From: Caryophanales bacterium UBA2753
GTDB taxonomy: Bacteria; Bacillota_I; Bacilli_A; RFN20; CAG-826
Direction: 5' to 3'
Assembly (NCBI GenBank): GCA_002353275.1
Contig: DEJH01000041.1
Span: 51,827 to 115,826, forward strand
Length of the DNA: 64,000 nt
Position 1 is the first letter of the stretch; every line of letters begins with the position of its first letter. The notes under the pieces were generated by a model. The model did not search any database, was not told the DNA's origin, and saw only the letters and a program-made list of their open reading frames with translations. The translations under genes and the position numbers were made by a program. Shown here piece after piece: positions 33,899-41,889 of this stretch.

Positions 33899-34129
33899 AA
33901 AAAGAAAGCATCCATTAATCGTCCTAACACGCATGATTTATGTGATGTTTTTTTATAAACATTGTTCTAATCGTGTGCTCTACATTTTTTGTAGCTATTC
34001 GAGACAAAGCACCGATGTTATTTTTTGCGCGGTTTCATGTATTTGCAATAAATAAAATATAAAAGGGCTCTATCTACACGAAAGATCATAAAGCCAATAT
34101 TTCATAAGTGTTTGTCTAATTAAAGGGCT

Positions 34130-34359
34130 TCACTTAACACCATTATATTTCTTCCTACTATATAAAGCGTATCTGAATACATATTTCCAGCTCTTAAGCC
34201 AATTTAACTTTTGAGTGTTCTTATAAGCAACATGCATATGTTTAAGTAATTTAAACTTATTATAGTTTTTACTTCCTGGATGGATAACATATGTCATTAA
34301 GACAGATTGGTTTCCATATGCCTTAATATTTCTAACCAGAAGACGTAGTCTTCATGTCT
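34130..34359 (-). pseudogene. family 2 glycosyltransferase, 3' remnant with frameshift
   Basis: Leftward from 34359 one reads RHEDYVFWLEILR; after a one-base shift the frame continues YGNQSVLMTYVIHPGSKN and ends WLKSWKYVFRYALYSRKKYN, stop at 34130-34132. This matches the last 80 residues of the intact GT2 at 41119-41865 (RHEDYILWLSIL and WLKSWMLVFRYALYSKKKYR). Only the C-terminal third is left, bounded upstream by a stop. It is a degraded paralogue, so the two copies flank the 34.4-41.1 kb segment in the same orientation. Confidence 0.85.
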
Positions 34360-34384
34360 TTACATTTAGTATTATGAGCAATAA

Positions 34385-34698
34385 ATAAAAAGGGTCAAAT
34401 CAATCAACCAATAGTACCAACGCATAAAATACGTTGTACTAACTCGACCCTATAAGGGCCATTACTCCACCGACTCTCAAGAGCCATAGGTGGGTTGACA
34501 ACCGTGATCAATCACTTTAGCTACCCTTAAAAGGGTCCTTATATTCTTTTGAAGACAGATTATCTTGAATCATGTCCTCTTTTTTGTTTCGTATATATTT
34601 CTGGACTTTCTTTGTATCAAGACCCGCTGTTGATACGTAGAAACCTTTCGTCCAAAAATAAAATATTGTTTTTTATAACAACCTTTATAAAAGTGGCT
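34385..34698 (-). mobile_element. IS200/IS605-family remnant with right-end hairpins
   Basis: The segment holds the C-terminal part of a TnpA gene and, beyond its stop, a structured stretch (34390-34510) with several hairpins: CCACC...GGTGG around CTC/GAG (34469-34496), GACCC/GGGCC-type (34445-34460), and AGTAC-AACG/CGTT-GTACT (34408-34436). Subterminal hairpins like these are recognised by TnpA in IS200/IS605 elements. The left end and any tnpB are absent. Confidence 0.7.
34517..34698 (-). pseudogene. TnpA (Y1 transposase) C-terminal fragment
   Basis: Leftward from 34698 one reads SHFYKGCYKKQYF; after a frameshift the frame continues FWTKGFYVSTAGLDTKKVQK with YIRN, ending in a stop at 34517-34519. 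FWTKGFYVST and the KYIRN segment carrying the catalytic Tyr are diagnostic of IS200-type transposases of about 150 residues. Only the last 60 or so residues survive, in two frames, so the element cannot move by itself. Confidence 0.8.
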
Positions 34699-34715
34699 TG
34701 GCTCAACTCATTCAT

Positions 34716-35513
34716 TTAATACATATATTCCAAAGAAGATAATGGATCTTCCTGTTCAATTAATATCTTGTCTTTATATTTAAGTCTATATTTAGTAGGA
34801 ACATTAATGTCCTCTTTGATATATCTAATCATGTTCCCTTTAGTTGGTGCTTTTAAGTTATGACCACCTAAAGAAGATATATCTAATTCAAAAATGAATT
34901 TTCCTTTTTTGATTATTATCTTATCTTCTTTTTTAGATAATATCTTTCCTCCATTATATGTACAGAAACGATATTCATAATCTTTGCCTTTGATGAAACA
35001 AAGTAAACCAGTGAAGTTAATAAATCCTAATAATGGAATAGTTGCTATCGCTAATGTTACTGTACACTCCTCAGTTACTGAGTTATACCAGATATATTTG
35101 GTAGGGAAGGAATGACCACTATCACCTTCGATATATCCTAAAGAATTACTAAATGTGATTTTCTTATTCTTATTTAAAGCAAGCACTCCATTAACTCTAT
35201 GATACATGGAATATATTTCATGTTTACATTCCATAGGAAGAATAGAGAAAGGTCCCATTACTTTCTTAGATAATGGATGTAGTTCTCCTAATGTAAGATT
35301 TCCTTCTAATGAAATATCATCTTCATGAATATTAATACTAATAACATTATTATTTATATCTACTGATTTAGTGTCTTTAACAAAATATCCTTTAGTGGGT
35401 GTTACTAACTGCAACATATCTCCCTCGTTAGCATGAGAGACAATTAAAGCAAAAGTATATCCATCATTACTGATAAATTTATAGTATTTACCAAAGAATC
35501 TATTTTTCTTCAT
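34716..35513 (-). CDS. tocopherol-cyclase-like (lipocalin-type) domain protein
   Basis: The 265-residue protein resembles the bacterial tocopherol cyclase-like family: KVMGPFSILPMECKHEIYSM, GYIEGDSGHSFPTKYIW (the signature EGDxGxSFP), ATIPLLGFINFTGLLCFI and YEYRFCTYNGGKI. The fold is a lipocalin-like beta barrel that probably binds a lipid. Bacterial members are not tocopherol enzymes, and their role is unknown. TATAAT at 35528-35533 leaves only a very short leader with no Shine-Dalgarno. It lies between the IS200 remnant and a membrane protein gene; a link to them is not evident. Confidence 0.7.
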   Translation of the reverse strand: MKKNRFFGKYYKFISNDGYTFALIVSHANEGDMLQLVTPTKGYFVKDTKSVDINNNVISINIHEDDISLEGNLTLGELHPLSKKVMGPFSILPMECKHEIYSMYHRVNGVLALNKNKKITFSNSLGYIEGDSGHSFPTKYIWYNSVTEECTVTLAIATIPLLGFINFTGLLCFIKGKDYEYRFCTYNGGKILSKKEDKIIIKKGKFIFELDISSLGGHNLKAPTKGNMIRYIKEDINVPTKYRLKYKDKILIEQEDPLSSLEYMY

Positions 35514-35653
35514 GTAGTCTTGATTTTATTATACATGAATTGTCTTTCGCCGACTGTAATAATGCCTAATTTTATTTGGCACAAATCATTCCGGCTGTAA
35601 CAACCTTTGTTAATCAATGAAGAATAAATGACCTTATAATCATTAGCCAAGAA

Positions 35654-36451
35654 TTATTGTATCTTTTGAGTAAAACATTCATTTAACAAATCATAATGAA
35701 AGACTTGATCAGCAATAATGAACGTAATAACAAAAATCAAAAGCAGCCCAATACAAGTAAATGTTAAAATTAGTTTTCCTTTTTCAGATAACAAGCGATT
35801 TTTTATCCAAAGATAGATTTTTGATTCGCTCCCATAATCAAATTCTTTAATGGCTTCAATTGGCAAATCACCTTTCCAAAACTTTAGGCTTCCTTTTTTA
35901 TTGTCAAAATCTATTTCTATTTTTTGTGCGTAAAACATCATAGTGTCATCATTCATTGGCTTAATGGGCTTCAATAAGATTCCACCATCGCTTGTTGGGA
36001 TATAAATACACAGCCCTTTATCTTTGCCTGCCACGACAATGCTGTATCGTTGTTGAGGTATCTTTTTCCTTTCATTATATTCAACGCCATTAGCTTCATA
36101 TCCATCAAAAACTTTGCTGAGAGGAGTTCTGTTAAAAACTATGTTTTGCATCCACAACATATAGCTTCTTGCTCTTTGAGAAAAATAAAAATAGTCTAGG
36201 AAAAAGTAAATGATCGCCACAATATTCCCTATAATTTGAAAGATAAGTTGAAAAACATATTCGGGTTTTGCAAAAGAGAAAAGAAAATTAAATACAGTAA
36301 ACTCAATTAAAAATATGGCACGGACAATTTTCTTAAAAAGAAAATAATTTTTCAACTTAGCATCTTTCATTATCCCATCAATGGCAAAAAACGCTAGTTC
36401 TTCTATGAGCGTCAGCAGAAAGAAAATTGAAGTGATAATCGTTGTGTACAT
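35654..36451 (-). CDS. hypothetical membrane protein
   Basis: The 265-residue protein has hydrophobic helices at about 5-25, 42-62 and 66-90 (FQLIFQIIGNIVAIIYFFLD), a cytoplasmic-looking middle of about 130 residues (YSIVVAGKDKGLCIYIPTSD), and a C-terminal helix (LILTFTCIGLLLIFVITFII) near 228-250. AAAAGGAT precedes the ATG at 12 nt. No family recognised. The topology (membrane bundle plus a small beta domain) could suit a stress or defence membrane protein, but there is no direct evidence. Confidence 0.65.
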   Translation of the reverse strand: MYTTIITSIFFLLTLIEELAFFAIDGIMKDAKLKNYFLFKKIVRAIFLIEFTVFNFLFSFAKPEYVFQLIFQIIGNIVAIIYFFLDYFYFSQRARSYMLWMQNIVFNRTPLSKVFDGYEANGVEYNERKKIPQQRYSIVVAGKDKGLCIYIPTSDGGILLKPIKPMNDDTMMFYAQKIEIDFDNKKGSLKFWKGDLPIEAIKEFDYGSESKIYLWIKNRLLSEKGKLILTFTCIGLLLIFVITFIIADQVFHYDLLNECFTQKIQ

Positions 36452-36873
36452 GTGTCAGTTATCCTTTTAATAACTCAATTATAATCTAAATCAACTTGCA
36501 CTTCTCTCTTTTTGATAGATTTATAGGCATATAAGGAATAAGCATCATCATGCACGTTAAAGATATAATTATGTTGGACAAGTAATACCCGAGCAATAAT
36601 GGTACTGCAATCAGTTTGCATATTTCTGCTTACGGTCTGCATATTATTTGGTCATTTATATGCAAACAATTTATACTCACTAAACACTTTTGCGATATTT
36701 AGTAAAACTGGTTAGTAGAAAAGTGACGTTAAATCTAAGTTATAGCGTAAACTTTTGTATTTTTTTCAAATTATTACGCTTTAAAACCCATTTTTCGTGA
36801 TTCGCATGAATAATCTAAAAAAACATAACAAAATCGCATGTTATGTATTTTTTGTAACCCCTACATTTACTAC

Positions 36874-37020
36874 ATGCAGAAAAAAGAATACCAACAATTA
36901 ATTAAAAACATCAAAGATAAATTAATAAAACTCCAATCATCTATATCAGTGTACGCTTTTGGTAACACAAGAGGAGGGATGGGCATTAAAAAATTAGAAG
37001 ACTTAGATATATGGATTTGA
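36874..37020 (+). pseudogene. truncated nucleotidyltransferase-like fragment
   Basis: The 48-residue reading ends with VYAFGNTRGGMGIKKLEDLD and IWI, then TGA. It follows the start of polymerase-beta nucleotidyltransferases (FGSxxRG...DLD), with Asn replacing the Ser of the GS pair. Complete proteins are far longer, so this is a broken N-terminus. No ribosome site is seen. Confidence 0.4.
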
Positions 37021-37122
37021 TAACGGTTACATGAAATTATATTAATTGTATGATTGTAGTTGACAATAGGTGCCAAACATTAATAAATTATTGATACAAG
37101 AGATATCCTTTATAGGATGAAG

Positions 37123-37149
37123 AGGTGCCGAGTGATCGACGCCTTTTTA
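37123..37149 (+). terminator. rho-independent terminator
   Basis: AGGTGCCGA (37123-37131) pairs with TCGACGCCT (37136-37144), with one mismatch, a GTGA loop and a T-run at 37144-37148. It would end rightward transcription from the nucleotidyltransferase-like fragment. Confidence 0.65.
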
Positions 37150-37238
37150 ATTTTTATTCACCAAATTTATCATACTATTTTGCCTAATCTATTTTCTAAA
37201 TAAGCAACAAAAAGGAATAAGTCTCAGCTAAAAACAAA

Positions 37239-38729
37239 TCAGTATTTTAAAAAAATATAGTTAATAAATTCTATTAGTGAAGTCTTTGAATCTAAACTAT
37301 CATTAAACAATATGCTATCTACATCAATAGACTTCTTAAAGTTTGTTATTTTGATTAAATAATTTAACTCGTTTTGGATATATTCAACTATGCGATATTC
37401 TGAGAACAATTTAGAATGTCCTTTAATTTGATTATTATCGTTAATTTCATAAATTATTGGAAACAAGTTCACAATATAATACATAAGCGAATAATAGAGT
37501 TTAAGGAATTTTCTTTTTCCTTCTTTTGTTTTACCGTAATATTCATCAAGATTATTCTTAAAATAATTAACAGTATCACTCCACTGATGAATATTGGTTC
37601 TTTTGCCTGATCTAATCTTTTTACTACTATAATTAGGCGGCTCAATTCCAATATTATAATGCTCATTAAAGTAGTCACAAACAGAAACAATGAACAACGA
37701 AACGTTTGTTGAAACATTAGCACCATGTTCCAATGCTTCTTGTTTTGCCTCAGCGGTAAATATTTGTGATAAATTATCTTTAAATGCTGAGCCTTCACGA
37801 ATAATAAAGTCAGGCGTTATATCCTCAATATTTTTTTCGAATAGCCATTCCAAATCGAAGAGATGATTAGTTGAATTAGCTTTGGTCCATACATCTTTCA
37901 AAAATGGATAATATTGTCTGAGGGTATAGGATCTTAATACCTTTGAATTAAAATACCTCATTCCATTTACAAATACTTTTTGTTCATTACTTAGAGACAA
38001 TTTTTTGTTACTAATTTCTTTAGTTTCTGCATCTATTAAATCAGAAACTAGATTCATTTTAGAACAAACATCATTAATGTTTTTTTCGGGCGCTTTCTCT
38101 AAGCTCTTATCTGGCAAATAAATATAAACTCTCTTGTCAAGGCTTGCTGGTTTAGAAGATATGTCATATTGAATTAAATCAAAATGAGGAGGTGAGGCAC
38201 TTATTATTGATGGATAATTCTCCTCCTTTTTTAACACAATATAAACAAACGCTGTATTTTGATTAGATTTATACGTGTAACTTTTGTATTTTAAATAATC
38301 GCTAGCGAGATTCAATAAAACTAATTTATTCTCCATTTTATACTCAATAAATAATTGCGTTGTTTCATCGCTGCCAAAAACATTTTTTACCTGGATATAG
38401 CCATCTACATAACATTTATCCCATTGAGTAGTTCTTGTTTTTAAACTGGTTGTGCTTCTAAGGGAATCAAATTCAGACATCGTTAGTTTGTTTTTAAGTT
38501 CAATTGGAAATTCATTAACGGTCAATTGCGTTGTATATCCCTTATTTTTTAATAAACAGCTCAACATAGCCGTTGAAAATCCTGCAACCGTTCTTTCGTT
38601 TGTAAAAAATGCACGGTTATCAGTTTGATAATCAAATATTTTTTTATTTATATTAAATCTTAAAGCATATTTTTTGATGCTTTCATCTAGTTCAAAAATT
38701 ATGCTATCTAAATCGGTCTTTGTTATCAT
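37239..38729 (-). CDS. putative PD-(D/E)XK nuclease-fold protein
   Basis: The 496-residue protein carries a pattern consistent with a PD-(D/E)XK core: an Asp in CYVDGYIQVK (about residue 108), then a strand TQLFIEYKM with the ExK pair (about 127-129), followed by a helix and NTAFVYIVLKKEEN. The rest (residues 200-496) is helical and not recognised. TAGGAGAAAA precedes the ATG. It stands alone between two long gaps in an island of defence-type genes, so a single-protein restriction-like nuclease is a reasonable guess. No methylase is nearby. Confidence 0.5.
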   Translation of the reverse strand: MITKTDLDSIIFELDESIKKYALRFNINKKIFDYQTDNRAFFTNERTVAGFSTAMLSCLLKNKGYTTQLTVNEFPIELKNKLTMSEFDSLRSTTSLKTRTTQWDKCYVDGYIQVKNVFGSDETTQLFIEYKMENKLVLLNLASDYLKYKSYTYKSNQNTAFVYIVLKKEENYPSIISASPPHFDLIQYDISSKPASLDKRVYIYLPDKSLEKAPEKNINDVCSKMNLVSDLIDAETKEISNKKLSLSNEQKVFVNGMRYFNSKVLRSYTLRQYYPFLKDVWTKANSTNHLFDLEWLFEKNIEDITPDFIIREGSAFKDNLSQIFTAEAKQEALEHGANVSTNVSLFIVSVCDYFNEHYNIGIEPPNYSSKKIRSGKRTNIHQWSDTVNYFKNNLDEYYGKTKEGKRKFLKLYYSLMYYIVNLFPIIYEINDNNQIKGHSKLFSEYRIVEYIQNELNYLIKITNFKKSIDVDSILFNDSLDSKTSLIEFINYIFLKY

Positions 38730-39388
38730 TGCTTATTTTCTCCTAAATGTTATCAACGAATTTATTTTCAAATATAGCAAGGCAGCAATGCCTTACTGAT
38801 ATATTAAACTTAAATATAATTTAAATTCCTTATTATTAATATTGTTGCATTTAATTATGGTTATACAAGATATATTTTAAGAAACATACTTTATATAGTA
38901 TTTATAACGCTCGTCAAGAGTGCTTATGTTGACGTTTGCAATCCTAATAGAAGATATCTTAACAAGTTTTAAAAAGACTTGATGAATAGATGGACAAACA
39001 ATACGCTAATCAGCAATATCTGTACAAAAATACATAGATATACCTTCAATTTTATTTAGTGTTTGATTAAATTATTCACTATGTTTCTGAAAATCTAAAT
39101 TTGCATTAACTTTTGCGTTAGTAGACGATTCACCATATAAAGGAAGTAGTTAAACATTAAGCATAGCGACTTAATAGAGTTATACCCTTACACTATAATA
39201 GTCATTAAGATTATCTAATCCAACAACCTCATCATTTGTTGTCCCCAAAAGAGTTTGCATAAGCAAACAGATGTAAGTAATAGTCCTAGAAATAGAATAA
39301 AAATGTAGGTATTGCCAAAAGCATTATTTTTTGATTTATTAGTTCAGCAAACTGTCTTTCGTCAACTATATTAATACAAAAAAATAAA
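38730..39388. other. intergenic region with degraded sequence
   Basis: A 660-bp gap. Apart from the short epimerase-like remnant at 39180-39272, I see only AT-rich, stop-filled sequence with no convincing gene, RNA or terminator. Confidence 0.5.
39180..39272 (-). pseudogene. NAD-dependent epimerase N-terminal scrap
   Basis: Leftward reading gives TTNDEVVGLDNLNDYYSVR, then a stop at 39180-39182. VVGLDNLNDYY is typical of the second beta strand of UDP-glucuronate 4-epimerases, right after the NAD-binding loop. Only about 30 residues are visible, so this is the trace of a lost nucleotide-sugar gene. Confidence 0.5.
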
Positions 39389-40141
39389 CTAAAGCATTTT
39401 TATTTCATTTCTGGTGTTGTTGAGAATGATAGATATTTTAGATGTGTCGAGAATCTTAAAATTAAAAGTATCAGAACTAACATTGTACTTATAAACGACA
39501 TCAGGGAAACAAATGTATATGATATCAAACATATATTTTTCTGAAACATTTAAATTATGAAAAAGTTCCTTTTCGATATAACCCTGCATCATTTGTGCCA
39601 TTTCTTCTTGATAATCAACTCCCTCAGAAATAATTGCATAGTCAATATAGACACCAACAATGTTGTTAGGTAACAGTTCGTAGTTATCATTGAGTTTGCG
39701 TATTTTTTCATTAATCTTACTTACAATCATATGAGAATTAAACTCATCGCTTGGTACAAAACCAATTTGCCCTGCAAGCACCAAATCGCCATTTGATCTT
39801 TGCAACAAAACTATTATCCCGTTTTGCACGCTTGAAATATAAAAAACAGGGACACCACTTGCATCCTGATATACTCTGTCTTTATAGAATCCTAGGATGT
39901 TCAAAAAGCCCTCTGGAATGTCTTCTAAATTCTTGTTCATATATTTTCGTAGTAGAGAATTTAAGGTGTTCTGTGTATCAGAGGCGGCCGTAACAATTTC
40001 TAACCCAACTGAATCAGATTTGAAATCCGGACTTTCGTTTTTAATTAAACTATTAAAAGATGGGTCAAAAGTTAACTGTATATAGTTTTTAGCAAGAAGC
40101 TCGTAAAAAGTTTTCCAATAGTCATGATGTGTTTTATCCAT
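39389..40141 (-). CDS. hypothetical protein next to TIR effector, possible nuclease fold
   Basis: The 250-residue protein starts at the ATG at 40141 with AAGAGG 9 nt upstream; a longer form would need TTG. Residues 36-52 (ESPDFKSDSVGLEIVTA) look like the PD...E part of a PD-(D/E)XK-like site, but the Lys position is not Lys, so catalysis is doubtful. Later strands include GVPVFYISSV, GIIVLLQRS and NNIVGVYIDYAII. It is 98 bp downstream of the TIR gene on the same strand and could be its partner. No family recognised. Confidence 0.5.
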   Translation of the reverse strand: MDKTHHDYWKTFYELLAKNYIQLTFDPSFNSLIKNESPDFKSDSVGLEIVTAASDTQNTLNSLLRKYMNKNLEDIPEGFLNILGFYKDRVYQDASGVPVFYISSVQNGIIVLLQRSNGDLVLAGQIGFVPSDEFNSHMIVSKINEKIRKLNDNYELLPNNIVGVYIDYAIISEGVDYQEEMAQMMQGYIEKELFHNLNVSEKYMFDIIYICFPDVVYKYNVSSDTFNFKILDTSKISIILNNTRNEIKML

Positions 40142-40239
40142 GTTTTTAAACCTCTTAAATTTTTGCACCAATTGATTATTCTTTGAAATTCCGTTAAACG
40201 CCGCTCTTTTGTACGCTTGTAGAACTTGTGAAAATAACC

Positions 40240-41067
40240 CTAAAAAATATTCAAATCAATATCAAGACCTGACGCTTTCATATTTTTTGCTATTTTTAAC
40301 TGCCAAATCTCGTCATTCGTCATTCGGACATATATTACTCCGCTAATATCACCCGGCGTTTCTATATCATCGTTTTCTAAAACAGCACAAACCTTTTCTC
40401 TTCCTAGTGTGCCAATCATAAAGCCATGCTCAAAAACCACATTTTGACGAGCGCGATATTTTGCTTCATCTTGTTTATTTACTTCATAGCCAATATCACA
40501 TTTTGTATACAACACAATACAAAAACAAACGTCACCAGAATAGTTCTCAATCTTCTCGATAATGGTTTTACCGCCATCCGGTTCTTTGAATAAAACAATT
40601 GGATTATACCCAAGTTTCCTAACAAGATTCTCTATCGATTCCAACCTATTGGTGTCGTGACCATGCACAATGAAAACATTTTTAGAATTATTTTTTCCAA
40701 TAAATGTGTTTTTAGAAACTAATGCATTTTTCTCGCTAAGGGCTTTTTTTACGAACTCCTCAGTAACGTCCTTTGAATTTCCTCTGCCATTAATTACAGT
40801 GTCTTCAGATATACCCAAAGCGGCAATGCCAGCAGAGTAAAATCTATTTCGTATGCTATGCATTTCGTTCTCAATTGTATCTTTTGTTTCACATATTTTA
40901 AATCTATCAATGCAGCTTTTATTAACGATATAGCCATTAACCAAAAAATCCTGTTCAGATATGTATAATTTAGTCAATTCTTCTACTTTCTCAAATGACA
41001 AATCACACAAAAAAGAGGTTGTATCCTTCTTGTGGTTGGAATGTTTAACTAAAATGTGATAATACAT
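40240..41067 (-). CDS. TIR-like domain protein (CAP12/Pycsar-effector type)
   Basis: The 275-residue protein has a C-terminal TIR-like nucleotide-binding domain (about 128-270): NVFIVHGHD, KLGYNPIVLFKEPDGGKTII, FCIVLYTKCDIG, then RARQNVVFEHGFMIGTLGR with the likely catalytic Glu, and VCAVLENDDIETPGDISGV. This matches the family of TIR effectors found in CBASS and Pycsar, which deplete NAD when activated. The N-terminal 125 residues are an unrecognised sensing region. TTAAGGAGGAAT gives a strong ribosome site. No cyclase is adjacent, so activation must differ or be supplied elsewhere. Confidence 0.8.
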   Translation of the reverse strand: MYYHILVKHSNHKKDTTSFLCDLSFEKVEELTKLYISEQDFLVNGYIVNKSCIDRFKICETKDTIENEMHSIRNRFYSAGIAALGISEDTVINGRGNSKDVTEEFVKKALSEKNALVSKNTFIGKNNSKNVFIVHGHDTNRLESIENLVRKLGYNPIVLFKEPDGGKTIIEKIENYSGDVCFCIVLYTKCDIGYEVNKQDEAKYRARQNVVFEHGFMIGTLGREKVCAVLENDDIETPGDISGVIYVRMTNDEIWQLKIAKNMKASGLDIDLNIF

Positions 41068-41118
41068 ATTTATTCCTCCTTAAATACAAATCGTAATCTT
41101 CAAAAAATAATACAATGT

Positions 41119-41865
41119 CTACTTAACATCCCTATATTTCTTTTTACTATATAGAGCGTATCTAAATACCAACATCCAACTCTTCAGCCAATTAAATCCT
41201 TGTGATTCATGGTATACACGATACATCGATTTAACTAATTTAGATTTGTTAGAGTTTTTGCTATTTTGATGAATGACATAAGTTGCTAATACTTTATGGT
41301 TACCTTTGGCAACTATTCCTCTTTTAAGAATAGATAACCACAAAATGTAGTCCTCGTGCCTATCATATGTTTCATCAAAGAAAACATCACCAATAACTTC
41401 TCTATCATACATAGTGGTTAGACAAGATAAAGGATTACCTCTTAATGCTTTTTTATAATTAGTTTCTTCAGGTACAAAGAAATCAGTACATGTATGTTCT
41501 GCTTGTCTTCTATATCCCGCTGAAATAAGTGGCCCATTATCTTTAATAAATTCTAATTGGCATTCTAAATAATTAGGATCTAATAAATCATCAGAATCTA
41601 AAAATGTGATATATCTGCCAGTCGCGTGTTTTAATCCGATATTTCTCGCTACTGCAGATCCACCATTTTTAGGTGTTTGAAGCACCACTATTCTTTCATC
41701 ATCTTCTACTAACTCTTTTATAAATTCAAAAGACCCATCAGTAGAACAGTCATCCACAATAATCCATTCCCAATCTTTAAATGTTTGAGAAAGGACACTA
41801 TCAAAAGTAGCCTTAAAGACTCGTTTGCAGTTATAAGATGGGGTGATGATGGTGATTAAAAACAT
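41119..41865 (-). CDS. family 2 glycosyltransferase
   Basis: The 248-residue protein has ITIITPSYNCKRVFKATFDS, WEWIIVDDCSTDGS, AVARNIGLKHATGRYITFLD and the SDDLLDP metal motif, then RHEDYILWLSIL in the acceptor region. It is a capsule-type GT2, intact. It lies in the middle of the defence island, 24 bp after the STAND gene. A degraded paralogue of its 3' end is at 34130-34359, suggesting that island segments were inserted between, or recombined at, such glycosyltransferase genes. Confidence 0.88.
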   Translation of the reverse strand: MFLITIITPSYNCKRVFKATFDSVLSQTFKDWEWIIVDDCSTDGSFEFIKELVEDDERIVVLQTPKNGGSAVARNIGLKHATGRYITFLDSDDLLDPNYLECQLEFIKDNGPLISAGYRRQAEHTCTDFFVPEETNYKKALRGNPLSCLTTMYDREVIGDVFFDETYDRHEDYILWLSILKRGIVAKGNHKVLATYVIHQNSKNSNKSKLVKSMYRVYHESQGFNWLKSWMLVFRYALYSKKKYRDVK

Positions 41866-41889
41866 AATAATTTATCTCTTTGTTTAAAT

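Larger units (their letters stand above)
36452..37238. other. intergenic region with short remnants
   Basis: This 790-bp gap holds a leftward 48-codon reading at 36475-36621 (MQTDCSTIIARVLL start, no ribosome site), a rightward terminator-like hairpin (ACATAAC 36823-36829 with GTTATGT 36840-36846 and a T-run), a short nucleotidyltransferase-like reading at 36874-37020 and a terminator at 37123-37149. The rest looks non-coding. Confidence 0.5.

Noticed and set aside
33927..33955. Possible terminator after the 82-residue gene
   Set aside because: The T-run is good but the stem is short and irregular, so it was not called.
38880..38970. Leftward open stretch (INISTLDERYKYYIKYVS tail) as a gene
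   Set aside because: Too short, no start or ribosome site, interrupted upstream; no family recognised.
15391..41067. CBASS or Pycsar made of the NTase at 16 kb and the TIR effector at 40 kb
   Set aside because: They are 24 kb apart with many unrelated genes between, and the NTase sits in its own operon with a HEPN gene.
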